DNA of 21,739 nucleotides, taken from the NCBI GenBank assembly GCA_031552335.1, contig JAVBMQ010000206.1, forward strand, positions 1 to 21,739, written 5' to 3'. The notes beneath the pieces were generated by a model. The model was not told the DNA's origin, made no database searches, and saw nothing but the letters and a program-made list of their open reading frames with translations. Origin of the DNA: JAISFI01 sp031552335 (GTDB lineage Bacteria > Bacteroidota > Bacteroidia > Bacteroidales > Azobacteroidaceae). A program made the position numbers and the translations under genes. Below, one piece after another: positions 7,386 to 16,149 of this stretch. How positions within the stretch are numbered: the stretch's first letter is position 1; each line of letters begins with the position of its first letter.

Positions 7386-8465
7386 TTATTTTGTTTTTTC
7401 TGTATTATACAGATTAGAGATTTGTCCGCTTTCCAATGCGATGTTATAAATCTTGAATTCATCCATTGAACCGATGAAATAATCCCATGTTTCCGGAGTA
7501 TTCCAACCTTGCCAGTCATAGTATTCCAATGCGCCGGCATAAGTATTACCAGCACCGATTAAGAATGGGATCGTATTTGTGAAAGCTGGAGCCATTGTTC
7601 CGGTCAATTTATCTTTAGTAGTACTGGTCCATGTTTTAGTCCATTCTCCGTTTACATAGAAAGACAGCTCTTTTTTCGACAGATCAAGAGTAACAACTAA
7701 ATGTGTCCATTCTCCATTAGGAGCAGAGTTGGGAGCTTCATTATCAGCGTCAGTAATGCCCGCAGTTGTTGCTACAGTAAAGAACGGTTTATTTTGTTCT
7801 TGTACCTGGAATTTCCAGTTATTCCAGAAATTCAGAGAAGCAATATAGTTTCCGCCTCTTGTTGCTTCCGGTTTTACCCATACAGCAATAGACATGGTAT
7901 TGCTTAAGAAATCGCTTGTATAGTTTGCAATTTCCAGGTGGCTACCTTTGGTAAAATGGATGGCTTTTCCTTTAACACCTTCTACATAAGTCGGTTTGGA
8001 CGTGTCTGAGCCAAAAATTTCGGAAGGACCGGCAGTCAATACTGCTTTCAATGCATGTGCACCGTTTGTTGTTAATTCTGCTGCATTTGCTTCATCAAAA
8101 CTCAGACCAATGATTAATGCTTCATCCGGAATGTACGAAAAAGCCTGTTTTTCAAATTGAGTCATGGCATTGGTCAGGTTTACAACAATGTTATCGACCT
8201 GAGTCTGGGTCAGAGCAGTAGAAGTTGCTGCTGCTTTGGCTGTATTTACAGCTTGTTGGAATGCATCAATGGCGCTTTGGGGATACTCATCAGTAGTTGC
8301 GGTCGCCAAAAGGGCATCGCAATCTTCGATAAGTGCGTTCAATTCTGTTTTGTCTGCGGGATTCGTTTTTTTGTCGTCATCATCGTCTCCGCAAGATGTC
8401 AAAGGCAATGCAAAAATGCTCATTGTCATCACAAATACAAATAAAGTTCTCGTTAGATTTTTCAT
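7386..8465 (-). CDS. Surface lipoprotein with FIVAR and LamG domains
   Basis: This is a 359-residue lipoprotein. The signal peptide ends in the lipobox LTSC with C25 as the lipidated residue, followed at once by GDDDDDKK, an acidic stretch of the kind that directs Bacteroidetes lipoproteins to the cell surface. Residues 38-108 look like a FIVAR-type helical domain (regularly spaced Leu/Ala, LTNAMTQFE). Residues 115-355 form a LamG/concanavalin-like domain (SIAVWVKPE, WTHLVVTLD, GSMDEFKIYNIAL). No catalytic residues are evident, so it is probably a glycan-binding partner of SusC/SusD in the place of a SusE/F-type protein. The open frame extends 18 codons upstream, but the ATG at 8465 gives the classical signal peptide and is preferred. 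It sits 61 nt after the SusD-like gene. Confidence 0.85.
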   Translation of the reverse strand: MKNLTRTLFVFVMTMSIFALPLTSCGDDDDDKKTNPADKTELNALIEDCDALLATATTDEYPQSAIDAFQQAVNTAKAAATSTALTQTQVDNIVVNLTNAMTQFEKQAFSYIPDEALIIGLSFDEANAAELTTNGAHALKAVLTAGPSEIFGSDTSKPTYVEGVKGKAIHFTKGSHLEIANYTSDFLSNTMSIAVWVKPEATRGGNYIASLNFWNNWKFQVQEQNKPFFTVATTAGITDADNEAPNSAPNGEWTHLVVTLDLSKKELSFYVNGEWTKTWTSTTKDKLTGTMAPAFTNTIPFLIGAGNTYAGALEYYDWQGWNTPETWDYFIGSMDEFKIYNIALESGQISNLYNTEKTK

Positions 8466-8526
8466 GATTTGAAATAATTTAAAAATTAGAAAATAAATAA
8501 TTGATAATAATATGATCATTCAAGTT

Positions 8527-9999
8527 TCATTTCAATGCTATATTGGCATCCAATTCAGCCTGCGGTACAGGAAAATAATAGCGGGGTTCCGTCCATTTGA
8601 AATCGGGGCCGAGAGCAGCTGTGGCCACATCTTTACCCCAACGCATCAGGTCGAAGAAACGGTGAAATTCGAATCCCAATTCACGGCGGCGTTCTTTTTG
8701 GATAGCAGAGCGCATACTTGTTGTTGTGGTTGCGTTGACCGGACCTAAGCCTGCCCTGAAACGAACCTCATTGATTGCAGCTGCAGCATTGTTGATAGCA
8801 TCTGTTTTACCATCTTCGTTCAGAGCTTCTGCTTTCATCAGTAAGATGTCGGCATAACGCAGGTAGATGTAAGAGAGGTTACCGTCGCCTTTCGTTCCTT
8901 TGGGAACCTCAGAGAGCGGTTGATCGTGTTTTTTTACCAGATAACCGGTAGCAGTCGACCAGGAAGAAGAAAACACGTCGCCATTCAGCCATGGCTTTCC
9001 GTCACGACCGATAGAAGCATCCAAACGAGGATCGTCTACACCTGTAGTTGTCTTTTCGTCGAAAGCATCTACATAATTCTGGGTTGGTGCGTTGAAATAA
9101 TAACCATTTTCCACAGAGGGAGCAAACCATTGGTTCAGACTATTACCGATGACAGGAACCTGTTCGCTTAAATGATTAACAGTAAACATTACTTCTTTAT
9201 TTGTTTCGGCTCCGGATTTGAATAAATCTTCATAGTTAGCCGTTAATTCATACAATGCAGATCCATCCTGAGCCTTCAGGCTTTCTATATTTGTAATAGT
9301 ATTTAAGCAGTCTGACCATTTTTTCTGATATAACTGTGCCTTGGCAAGCAGTCCGTAAGCCGCACCTTTAGTCACCCTCCCCTGGTCGGAAGAACCACTA
9401 TAATAAGCGGGAAGTATGCCTGCAGCATCAGTTAAGTCTTTTTCTATTTGAGAGTAGATTGCACTTACTTCACTGAAGGGAACATAAACTTTATCAGGAG
9501 TAGTCTGAGGTTCTAACTTCAAAGGAACTTTCCCCCAGATATTTGTCAGGTTGAAGTAAACCAATGCCCTGAAGAATTTAGCTTCAGCCACAATCCTGTT
9601 GCGTAGACCCGGATCCATGTTGATTCCCGGAACGTAGGCAATTACGTTATTAGTTCTTGCTACCAGTTCGTAACAGAAAGTCCAGTAATTAAGTAAAACA
9701 CCATTATCAGATGAGATATTGAAAGCGTCTATCAGTCCTATATCAGCCTGGTCTCCGGGATTTCCTCCCTTAACAGCATCATCGGAAGCAACATCCCCGA
9801 AAACCCAGATCAAATTATTGGATGATGTAAAATTTGTCCCATTATAAACACCAGTTAATGCCATCAGAGCAGATTCCTGTGTGGTATACAATGTTTTTGT
9901 ACTATATTCCCCTTTCAGTTCTTCCGTCAGGAAATCATCACAGGAAGAGAAGATAAAAGTCAGTACAAATATCATGGATAATATTATTTGTTTCTTCAT
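8527..9999 (-). CDS. SusD/RagB-like glycan-binding lipoprotein
   Basis: This 490-residue surface lipoprotein forms the lid of the SusC transporter and binds the glycan. The lipobox FSSC places the lipidated Cys at residue 20, followed by the acidic DD of a surface-export signal. The N-terminal SusD-like segment (DFLTEELKGEYSTKTLYTTQESALMALTGVY region), the TPR-like helices with AEAKFFRALVYFNL, and the C-terminal RRRELGFEFHRFFDLMRWGK motif identify the family. The length is normal (450-600). It follows the SusC gene after only 12 nt, the standard arrangement, so the two are co-translated partners. The ligand cannot be predicted from sequence; the GH130 neighbour suggests a mannose-containing glycan. 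Confidence 0.96.
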   Translation of the reverse strand: MKKQIILSMIFVLTFIFSSCDDFLTEELKGEYSTKTLYTTQESALMALTGVYNGTNFTSSNNLIWVFGDVASDDAVKGGNPGDQADIGLIDAFNISSDNGVLLNYWTFCYELVARTNNVIAYVPGINMDPGLRNRIVAEAKFFRALVYFNLTNIWGKVPLKLEPQTTPDKVYVPFSEVSAIYSQIEKDLTDAAGILPAYYSGSSDQGRVTKGAAYGLLAKAQLYQKKWSDCLNTITNIESLKAQDGSALYELTANYEDLFKSGAETNKEVMFTVNHLSEQVPVIGNSLNQWFAPSVENGYYFNAPTQNYVDAFDEKTTTGVDDPRLDASIGRDGKPWLNGDVFSSSWSTATGYLVKKHDQPLSEVPKGTKGDGNLSYIYLRYADILLMKAEALNEDGKTDAINNAAAAINEVRFRAGLGPVNATTTTSMRSAIQKERRRELGFEFHRFFDLMRWGKDVATAALGPDFKWTEPRYYFPVPQAELDANIALK

Positions 10000-10011
10000 G
10001 ACTGTTGTTTT

Positions 10012-13000
10012 TTAGAATGTTAAGTTTACTCCCATAGTAAAAGAGCGAGCTACAGGATATGTACCCCAATCGATTCCGGTAGCGAGATCTCCTTCAGCTG
10101 CAGCATTGGCGCTGACTGTCATTTCCGGATCAAATCCGGAATATTTGGTGAATGTGAGAAGATTAGTGCCGGCAATATATACACGGAACTTTTCTATTCC
10201 GATCTTTTTTGCTATAGGAATTGTATATCCGATTTGCAAATTTTTCAAGCGAACATAAGATCCATCCTCTAAAAAGCGGGTTGATGCTCTGACATTGTTT
10301 GATTTAGCGCTCCAGGATGCTCGTGGGTACGTGTTGGAGCTGCCTTCTCCGGTCCAATGATTATCAAAATAACGTTGTGTAACAGGGAATCCACGATAGA
10401 ATCCTTCGATGTCATATCTTATTTGGGAATAAATTTTATGTCCGAATGCACCTTGAAAGAAACAGCTTATATCAAAATCTTTCCAATATCCGGACAGATT
10501 CAATCCACCGGTAAATTTGGGAATAGCCGAACCTGCAAATATCCTGTCATTAGCGTCTATCACATTGTTGCCATCCTGGTCTACATATTTGACATCACCA
10601 GGTTGCACTCCGTTTTCCTGGAAAGCCGAGGTTAATATATCTGTGTTGTTTTGGAAGATTCCATCCATTTCCAATAAGTAGAAAGAACCGATAGGATGGC
10701 CTACAGATGTATAAGTAGCATAACTTCCGTTATCCACTCGTCCAGCGATCACAGGTGCTTCCATTTTTGTTACCTCATTTTTCAGGTAACCTCCATTCAG
10801 TGTAATGTTGAATCCGGCATTTTTGTAATCTTTTCTGAAGAAGACTTCCAGATCAACTCCGGTATTCAGTACAGACCCGTTGTTTGTCCATGGAGGTACT
10901 GTATTTCCAATAGAAGGAGGGTATGGGGCAGGCATCAGCATATTTTCCGATACTTTGTGAAAATAATCGACAGAGAATCCAAGTGAGTTATTCAAAAATG
11001 CCATATCAATACCAGCATCAAATTGTTTGGAAGTTTCCCATTGTATATTTTGATTTCCCATGGTTGTTTGTACATATCCCATACTGGAAATGCCGCCAAA
11101 AGGATAACTATAATTTGGTGAATATCTGTCGGAATAAGCATATGGAGTTATACCCTGATTACCAAGAACTCCCCATCCTGCACGTAATTTCAGTTTATCA
11201 ATACTTTTTATATTTTTCATAAATTGTTCACTTTCCACATTCCATCCGGCAGAAACAGAATAAAAGGTTCCCCATTTATTATCATCGTAAAATTTGGAAG
11301 ATCCGTCTTTCCGGATGAGTCCTGTAAAGTAATATTTCTGGTCAAAATTATAATTAACAGTCGCAAAAAATGAGGCCAGTGAGGAGGCTTGTTCTCCTTG
11401 TGACTGTATTTTCTTTCCGCTTCCTTTTCCTATATAAGCAAATTCTTCACTCTCAAAATTTTGATCGGAGCTATTCAGGTATTCAGATGATTGATGTATA
11501 GCTTCAGTTCCCAATAATGCTGTAACCGAGTGTCTTTCATTAATAAGCGTATTGTAGTTTAATACACTATTCACGGTCCAGTTTAAGTGAGAATAATTTT
11601 CCAGATTTAAACTGTTAGGATTATTGATCCGGTTGTCAGTTCCCCAGTTTTCGTTATAACTGCGGAAAGTTCCACTCAGATAATCCATTCCGAATACAGT
11701 TTTCAGAGAGAAGTTCATAGGAAGTTTGATTACAAAGTTTCCGGTTCCCAGGAATGTTTTTTCTTTACGGGTACGATCGGTATTTTCCGCCCAACCTACA
11801 GGGTTGTAACCATCTCCGAAGAAGGTATCATACATAGAATCTCCGAAATAAGCACTGGGTTTATCTGTATAAGTGCCATCTGAGCTATATATAGGTGTAG
11901 CAGGATTCCGGAAGAATGCATAACGGACAGTACTTCCACCTTCACTGTTTTGATATCCATCACCAGAACTGGGAACACTACGGGTTTCAGTCATATTTCC
12001 GGAGAGGTTCATACCAACTGTCAACCATTTTTTTACTTCGGAATTGATATTGGAACGGATATTAGCTTTGTTATATCCACTGTTAAGTATGATACCATCC
12101 TGATCGAAGTAAGATCCTGAGATCAGATAGGTGGTTTTATCATTTCCTCCTGTAATGGATATCTCATGAGATTGTATAGGAGCTGTTTGGAAAATTTCAT
12201 CCAAATAATTGACATTTGCGAAGTCTTTCAGATATTGTCCTTCTATCAAAGGTCTTTTTACAACAGATGTGGCATTGTCTGTCCGGGTAGCTTCGTTGTA
12301 AATAGTGATATAATCGGTGGTATTTACCATTTTTGGGGTATGCCCCACTGTTTGAATTCCATATTGTCCATTATAACTGACCTTGGCATCGCCTTTTTTT
12401 CCTTGTTTGGTGGTGACTAAAACAATACCGTTGGTAGCACGTGATCCATAGATGGCAGCATAAGCTCCATCTTTCAGGATACTGATATTTTCAATATCAT
12501 TGGGAGAGATTGAGTTAATCCCATCTTCTACAGCTACTCCATCCACAATATAGAGCGGATCATTTTTCGCATGTAAAGAACTTACTCCTCGCACTCTGAT
12601 TGATACTCCGGCTCCGGGAGCTCCGCTGGAATTGCTTACCTGTACGCCCGCTATCCGGCCTTGTAAGGCTTGTTCAGGACTGCTGACGGGGAGTTTGGTT
12701 AATTCTTCATTGTTTACTTTACTTACGGATCCGAGTACATCTCTTTTCTTTTGTACGGCATAACCTACCACAACCAATTCTTCCAGAACATTGCTATCCG
12801 GATGCATAACTACATCTAATGTCTTTTGACCTTTTAACTGGATGTTTTGTTTAGTATATCCGATATATGAAAATTGCAGAGTAGCATTCTCCGGAACTTG
12901 TAACGTGTATTTACCATCCAGGTCAGTAACAGTACCCGTGGTTGTTCCCGAAACGGAAACACTCACACCAATCAATGCTTCTCCGGTATCGGCATCAGTT

Positions 13001-13092
13001 ACAACTCCGGAGATGTTATACATCGTATTTTGTGCAACTCCGGTGAAGGAAACAAATAAAGCACAAAACAGCAATAATAGATGAGTTTTCAT
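10012..13092 (-). CDS. SusC/RagA-type TonB-dependent outer-membrane transporter
   Basis: This 1026-residue barrel imports oligosaccharides across the outer membrane using TonB energy. It begins with a signal peptide (1-21, ending TGVAQ). Next come a carboxypeptidase-regulatory-like domain (about 26-98, ISGVVTDADTGEALIGVSV and GKYTLQVP) and a TonB-box-like EELVVVGYAVQKK. The plug domain follows (about 110-225) with SSGAPGAGVSIRVRG and DPLYIVDGVAV, then the 22-strand barrel to the C-terminal aromatic residue (MGVNLTF). The open frame can be extended 10 codons to a TTG, but the ATG at 13092 begins the signal peptide directly and is chosen. It pairs with the SusD-like gene 12 nt downstream and lies 30 nt after the paralogous lipoprotein gene. 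Confidence 0.96.
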   Translation of the reverse strand: MKTHLLLLFCALFVSFTGVAQNTMYNISGVVTDADTGEALIGVSVSVSGTTTGTVTDLDGKYTLQVPENATLQFSYIGYTKQNIQLKGQKTLDVVMHPDSNVLEELVVVGYAVQKKRDVLGSVSKVNNEELTKLPVSSPEQALQGRIAGVQVSNSSGAPGAGVSIRVRGVSSLHAKNDPLYIVDGVAVEDGINSISPNDIENISILKDGAYAAIYGSRATNGIVLVTTKQGKKGDAKVSYNGQYGIQTVGHTPKMVNTTDYITIYNEATRTDNATSVVKRPLIEGQYLKDFANVNYLDEIFQTAPIQSHEISITGGNDKTTYLISGSYFDQDGIILNSGYNKANIRSNINSEVKKWLTVGMNLSGNMTETRSVPSSGDGYQNSEGGSTVRYAFFRNPATPIYSSDGTYTDKPSAYFGDSMYDTFFGDGYNPVGWAENTDRTRKEKTFLGTGNFVIKLPMNFSLKTVFGMDYLSGTFRSYNENWGTDNRINNPNSLNLENYSHLNWTVNSVLNYNTLINERHSVTALLGTEAIHQSSEYLNSSDQNFESEEFAYIGKGSGKKIQSQGEQASSLASFFATVNYNFDQKYYFTGLIRKDGSSKFYDDNKWGTFYSVSAGWNVESEQFMKNIKSIDKLKLRAGWGVLGNQGITPYAYSDRYSPNYSYPFGGISSMGYVQTTMGNQNIQWETSKQFDAGIDMAFLNNSLGFSVDYFHKVSENMLMPAPYPPSIGNTVPPWTNNGSVLNTGVDLEVFFRKDYKNAGFNITLNGGYLKNEVTKMEAPVIAGRVDNGSYATYTSVGHPIGSFYLLEMDGIFQNNTDILTSAFQENGVQPGDVKYVDQDGNNVIDANDRIFAGSAIPKFTGGLNLSGYWKDFDISCFFQGAFGHKIYSQIRYDIEGFYRGFPVTQRYFDNHWTGEGSSNTYPRASWSAKSNNVRASTRFLEDGSYVRLKNLQIGYTIPIAKKIGIEKFRVYIAGTNLLTFTKYSGFDPEMTVSANAAAEGDLATGIDWGTYPVARSFTMGVNLTF

Positions 13093-13122
13093 GTTTATAA
13101 TATCTTGTTTTTTAATATACAA

Positions 13123-14847
13123 TTATTTATAAGCTATTATATTTTTTTTAGCAGTCAATAGTTTACCATCATTCAATTGAAGTTTACTTCCTGAAGGCAG
13201 AACAACGATCACCCTGGCTTCATCTGACGGAATAGAAAAAGATGTTTTTCCTGCTGATTTTTGTGCTACATATTCCTTTGCTACGATATCGAACAGGTCA
13301 ACTTTTCCGGGATAAGAACAGGTGATTGTTTGGGATTCCTTGTAAGGATTGTAATACAGATAAACAGGAAATGCCTTGTCTGCATAAAAATCGGTAACAT
13401 TACAATTGAGTTGAAGGATCCCTTTTATATTGGTAGTATCTACTATCGCTCCGAAAATTCCGACAGGAGATGTACTGTATAAGCTGAACATGCTTTCCGG
13501 AGGATTTTTCGGGTTCCATTTAGGTCCGTCGCCTAAAGCTACAGGGCTGATACCTTTGAGAGATGCTTTACCGTAATCATCAGCCTTCCGAAGACCTTCA
13601 TAAGCTACAATTCCGTTGGTGATATATTTTATTTCCGGCAGCCATTGGTGTGCATCGTCAATTTCCAGAGGGAAAAATAAGCGGCATGCATTTACATTAT
13701 TTAACATCCATTTGCCTACAGCACGGGCAAATTGAGGTTCATACTTGACCATAGGAACCATTGGCCAGGCCATTTTGATACTGTTCATTAAGAAAGCATA
13801 ACCGCCTCCATCAGAGATGCTTCCTTGTAATCCGGAGACATCATAATCTCCCCAGCGATCGGAGATGATTCCCCAACCGAAACGGCCTTTCGGATCTTTA
13901 CATCCGTCAAAGGTCCAGTTGATCATTTTTTTGATATCGAAGTTACACCCTTCTTCTGCATTTAACCGGGAAGCTGTATAAATTCCCAGCGGAAGAAGGA
14001 TCTCATAAAAACGGCTCTCTGTCTGGGATTCCAGTGCTTTAGTGGCAGACTTGGCTCCTGTCAGATATCGGGGATCTTTGAATTTCTTATAGGCGGAATA
14101 CAAAACATAAGCATGTCCGCCGGCAGCATCTTGTTGTAATGGGATATTATTTACCACTCCTTTCATTTGTGCATAATCAAAATAGGAGTAGTTATAGTTT
14201 CCATTCAGGATGGAATCTGCTTTGAAGAATTGTTCTGCTATTGTGTGTTGGATTTGTTCAGCACCTTCTATGTTAGGGTACAGATCACATATTGCATAAA
14301 AGAGCGCATTCGGTAAAACATCATACCACCAGTCCCGTCCATAGCCACCACCTAACAAGGCTACTTCCGGACAGGTATTATTCATCATAATATTCCAGCT
14401 GTTGTCAGTATTGAAATAATTCTGGATCATTTTTACGTAATTGTAACCATCCTGATTACTTTTATCGATTCCCACCAGGCTGGCTCCAAGGATAGCTGCC
14501 AATGAGTTCAGGCTTTCGTGGAATTCTCCGTTGTTGTGCATCAACCCCTGACGGACGTCATTGATAGCAGTATATAATCCGAAAGTTACCTGTGGAAGAT
14601 TGCGTTGGTTGGTGTCTATCCAGATCATAGAACCGCAGGGAAATCTGGAGTTGAAATCAAAGGCAAATCCGTCGAAATCGATTGCTTTTTGATGCCAGTC
14701 CAGGATTTTATACGGAGCAGGCATATCAGGCATACCTTCAATACGTTCAATATTTGTTTGCTCTACTTTTGTTCCGTAATCCGATGAAGAATTACAGCCA
14801 TACCAGCAGGCACATAGTGTGAGAAGAATTGAAATTTTCAGTTTCAT
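13123..14847 (-). CDS. Lipoprotein of unassigned enzyme-like family, paralogue of the T9SS-exported protein
   Basis: This 574-residue protein has a signal peptide containing two possible lipobox cysteines, C14 and C18. C18 followed by NSSSDYG is the likelier, but its lipobox (WYGC) is atypical. The mature part aligns over nearly its whole length with residues 25-555 of the 4222-7323 product: ERIEGMPDMPAPY (34-46), GASLVGIDKSNQ (121-132), RDWWYDVLPN (171-180), GWGIISDRWGDYDVSGL (324-340) and FARAVGKWMLN (373-383). It lacks the Ig, LamG and sorting domains. Helical repeats such as HAYVLYSAYKKFKDPRYL (245-262) suggest an (alpha/alpha) barrel. I do not recognise a named family. Given its place between the MFS carrier and SusC genes, it is probably a periplasmic or outer-membrane glycan-active enzyme; this is inference. 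Confidence 0.75.
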   Translation of the reverse strand: MKLKISILLTLCACWYGCNSSSDYGTKVEQTNIERIEGMPDMPAPYKILDWHQKAIDFDGFAFDFNSRFPCGSMIWIDTNQRNLPQVTFGLYTAINDVRQGLMHNNGEFHESLNSLAAILGASLVGIDKSNQDGYNYVKMIQNYFNTDNSWNIMMNNTCPEVALLGGGYGRDWWYDVLPNALFYAICDLYPNIEGAEQIQHTIAEQFFKADSILNGNYNYSYFDYAQMKGVVNNIPLQQDAAGGHAYVLYSAYKKFKDPRYLTGAKSATKALESQTESRFYEILLPLGIYTASRLNAEEGCNFDIKKMINWTFDGCKDPKGRFGWGIISDRWGDYDVSGLQGSISDGGGYAFLMNSIKMAWPMVPMVKYEPQFARAVGKWMLNNVNACRLFFPLEIDDAHQWLPEIKYITNGIVAYEGLRKADDYGKASLKGISPVALGDGPKWNPKNPPESMFSLYSTSPVGIFGAIVDTTNIKGILQLNCNVTDFYADKAFPVYLYYNPYKESQTITCSYPGKVDLFDIVAKEYVAQKSAGKTSFSIPSDEARVIVVLPSGSKLQLNDGKLLTAKKNIIAYK

Positions 14848-14883
14848 GTTTATTATTTTTTAATCCTGATCATTTTTAATATT

Positions 14884-16149
14884 TTACTTTTCATTTTCTT
14901 CTCCGGCTTGTCCCGTTTCTTTTGTAATATTACGGGCTAAGGGGATAGAGGCCAATTGAACTAATCCTACAATTACCAAGGCATATTTCAAGGCAAAATC
15001 TTCTGATACATAAAAAGCGAGAAAAATGAACAACAGCAGTCCGGTAGCACGTCCGGCAAACAATCCGACCTCATGGCTGAGTATATACGCATATTCATTC
15101 CTTCCTTCCCGTTTGGAAACAACATCGATGGTACGCATCATGACCGGAAAATACGCCAGGTCGTGCAGAGGTTGAAAGAAAATCTTACAAGATACAAATA
15201 CAATGACTCCTATTGCAGAGAAAAGAATAGCATTCGCCAGTGTCCCCAAAAAGAATACAATAATTCCTATGGAAAAAATAATGATCCGATGTTTGGGCTT
15301 TGCCACACGTCCGAGTACATATACAATAATCGCAGTAAGTAAACCGCCAACACCTTGGATAATACCTAATTCTCCTTCATTTCCCACCAGTTTCATAACT
15401 AAAATAGCCGGGGCAGTTACCAAAAATCCTTGAACTAAACCTTTTAGGGCCGCCAAAGATAACATCTTATTCCAAAGTTTTTCGAATTTGAAATATAAAA
15501 ATTTCTTTTGTTCCGGATTTTCAAATGTACCTTTAGAAAGGATAATACAAGCGATAATTGTAATAATAAAAACAATGGCTGTTACGATCTGGTAAGCAGC
15601 ATTGATATTTACTTCTATGCCGAACAACCCATTTTCCGATACTTTGGCGAGAAAGGCGCCTACAGCAACAGGAACAATGATAGAACAAACAGAAAAGAAG
15701 AAAGATTCCAATCCGAAAAAATAATTTCTGTTATTGTCGTTTGTTGCATTTAAAGCCAACAGGTAACGATTGGTCCAGAAAAAGCCTGCGGAGATTCCCA
15801 TGAAAATCCCGGCAACAGATAATTCCAGTATTCCGGTAGATTGTGCAGACATCATCACCAGCATGGAGAGCCCGCTTACCAGAATTCCGAATCCATATAA
15901 TAGTTTGACTTTGAATCGTTTGAGAAGTTCGCCGTTGATCACGGAAGCAAAAACAATCCCGGTATACATTGCCAGCTGATATATGGCAACATATGAAGGA
16001 TTATTGGTGTTGCGCATGATATATGCTCCAACAAATATTTCTACGATAGGCAATACCAATGCGAAGAACATATTGGTAAGGAGTAAAACCTGCATGTTAT
16101 GCGGTTGCTGCCTGAAAAACCGGAATTCAGTCGTTAATTTGTTGGACAT
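14884..16149 (-). CDS. Major facilitator superfamily sugar transporter
   Basis: This 421-residue inner-membrane protein has about twelve hydrophobic helices in two halves separated by a charged cytosolic loop (near GTFENPEQKKFLYFKFEKLWNK). The intracellular loop after the second helix contains NGELLKRFKVKLLYGFG, the MFS motif A region in divergent form. It probably brings a small saccharide from the periplasm to the cytosol for the GH130 enzyme encoded just upstream. The frame is open for 18 more codons, but the ATG at 16149 starts the typical short N-terminal tail (MSNKLTTEF). With that start the gene overlaps the 3' end of the GH130 gene by 16 nt, implying translational coupling. The substrate is inferred only from context. 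Confidence 0.9.
   Translation of the reverse strand: MSNKLTTEFRFFRQQPHNMQVLLLTNMFFALVLPIVEIFVGAYIMRNTNNPSYVAIYQLAMYTGIVFASVINGELLKRFKVKLLYGFGILVSGLSMLVMMSAQSTGILELSVAGIFMGISAGFFWTNRYLLALNATNDNNRNYFFGLESFFFSVCSIIVPVAVGAFLAKVSENGLFGIEVNINAAYQIVTAIVFIITIIACIILSKGTFENPEQKKFLYFKFEKLWNKMLSLAALKGLVQGFLVTAPAILVMKLVGNEGELGIIQGVGGLLTAIIVYVLGRVAKPKHRIIIFSIGIIVFFLGTLANAILFSAIGVIVFVSCKIFFQPLHDLAYFPVMMRTIDVVSKREGRNEYAYILSHEVGLFAGRATGLLLFIFLAFYVSEDFALKYALVIVGLVQLASIPLARNITKETGQAGEENEK

Noticed and set aside
7172..7555. Minus-strand reading frame of 127 codons bridging two genes
   Set aside because: It overlaps the C-terminus of the LamG lipoprotein, the hairpin and the signal peptide region of the T9SS protein in another frame. 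It has no recognisable domain.
8466..8519. 18-codon N-terminal extension of the LamG lipoprotein
   Set aside because: The extension is AT-rich and would bury the lipoprotein signal peptide. The ATG at 8465 gives a standard signal with the Cys at residue 25.
13093..13122. TTG start extending the SusC-like protein by 10 residues
   Set aside because: It would abut the stop codon of the upstream gene and place charged residues before the signal peptide. The ATG at 13092 is normal.
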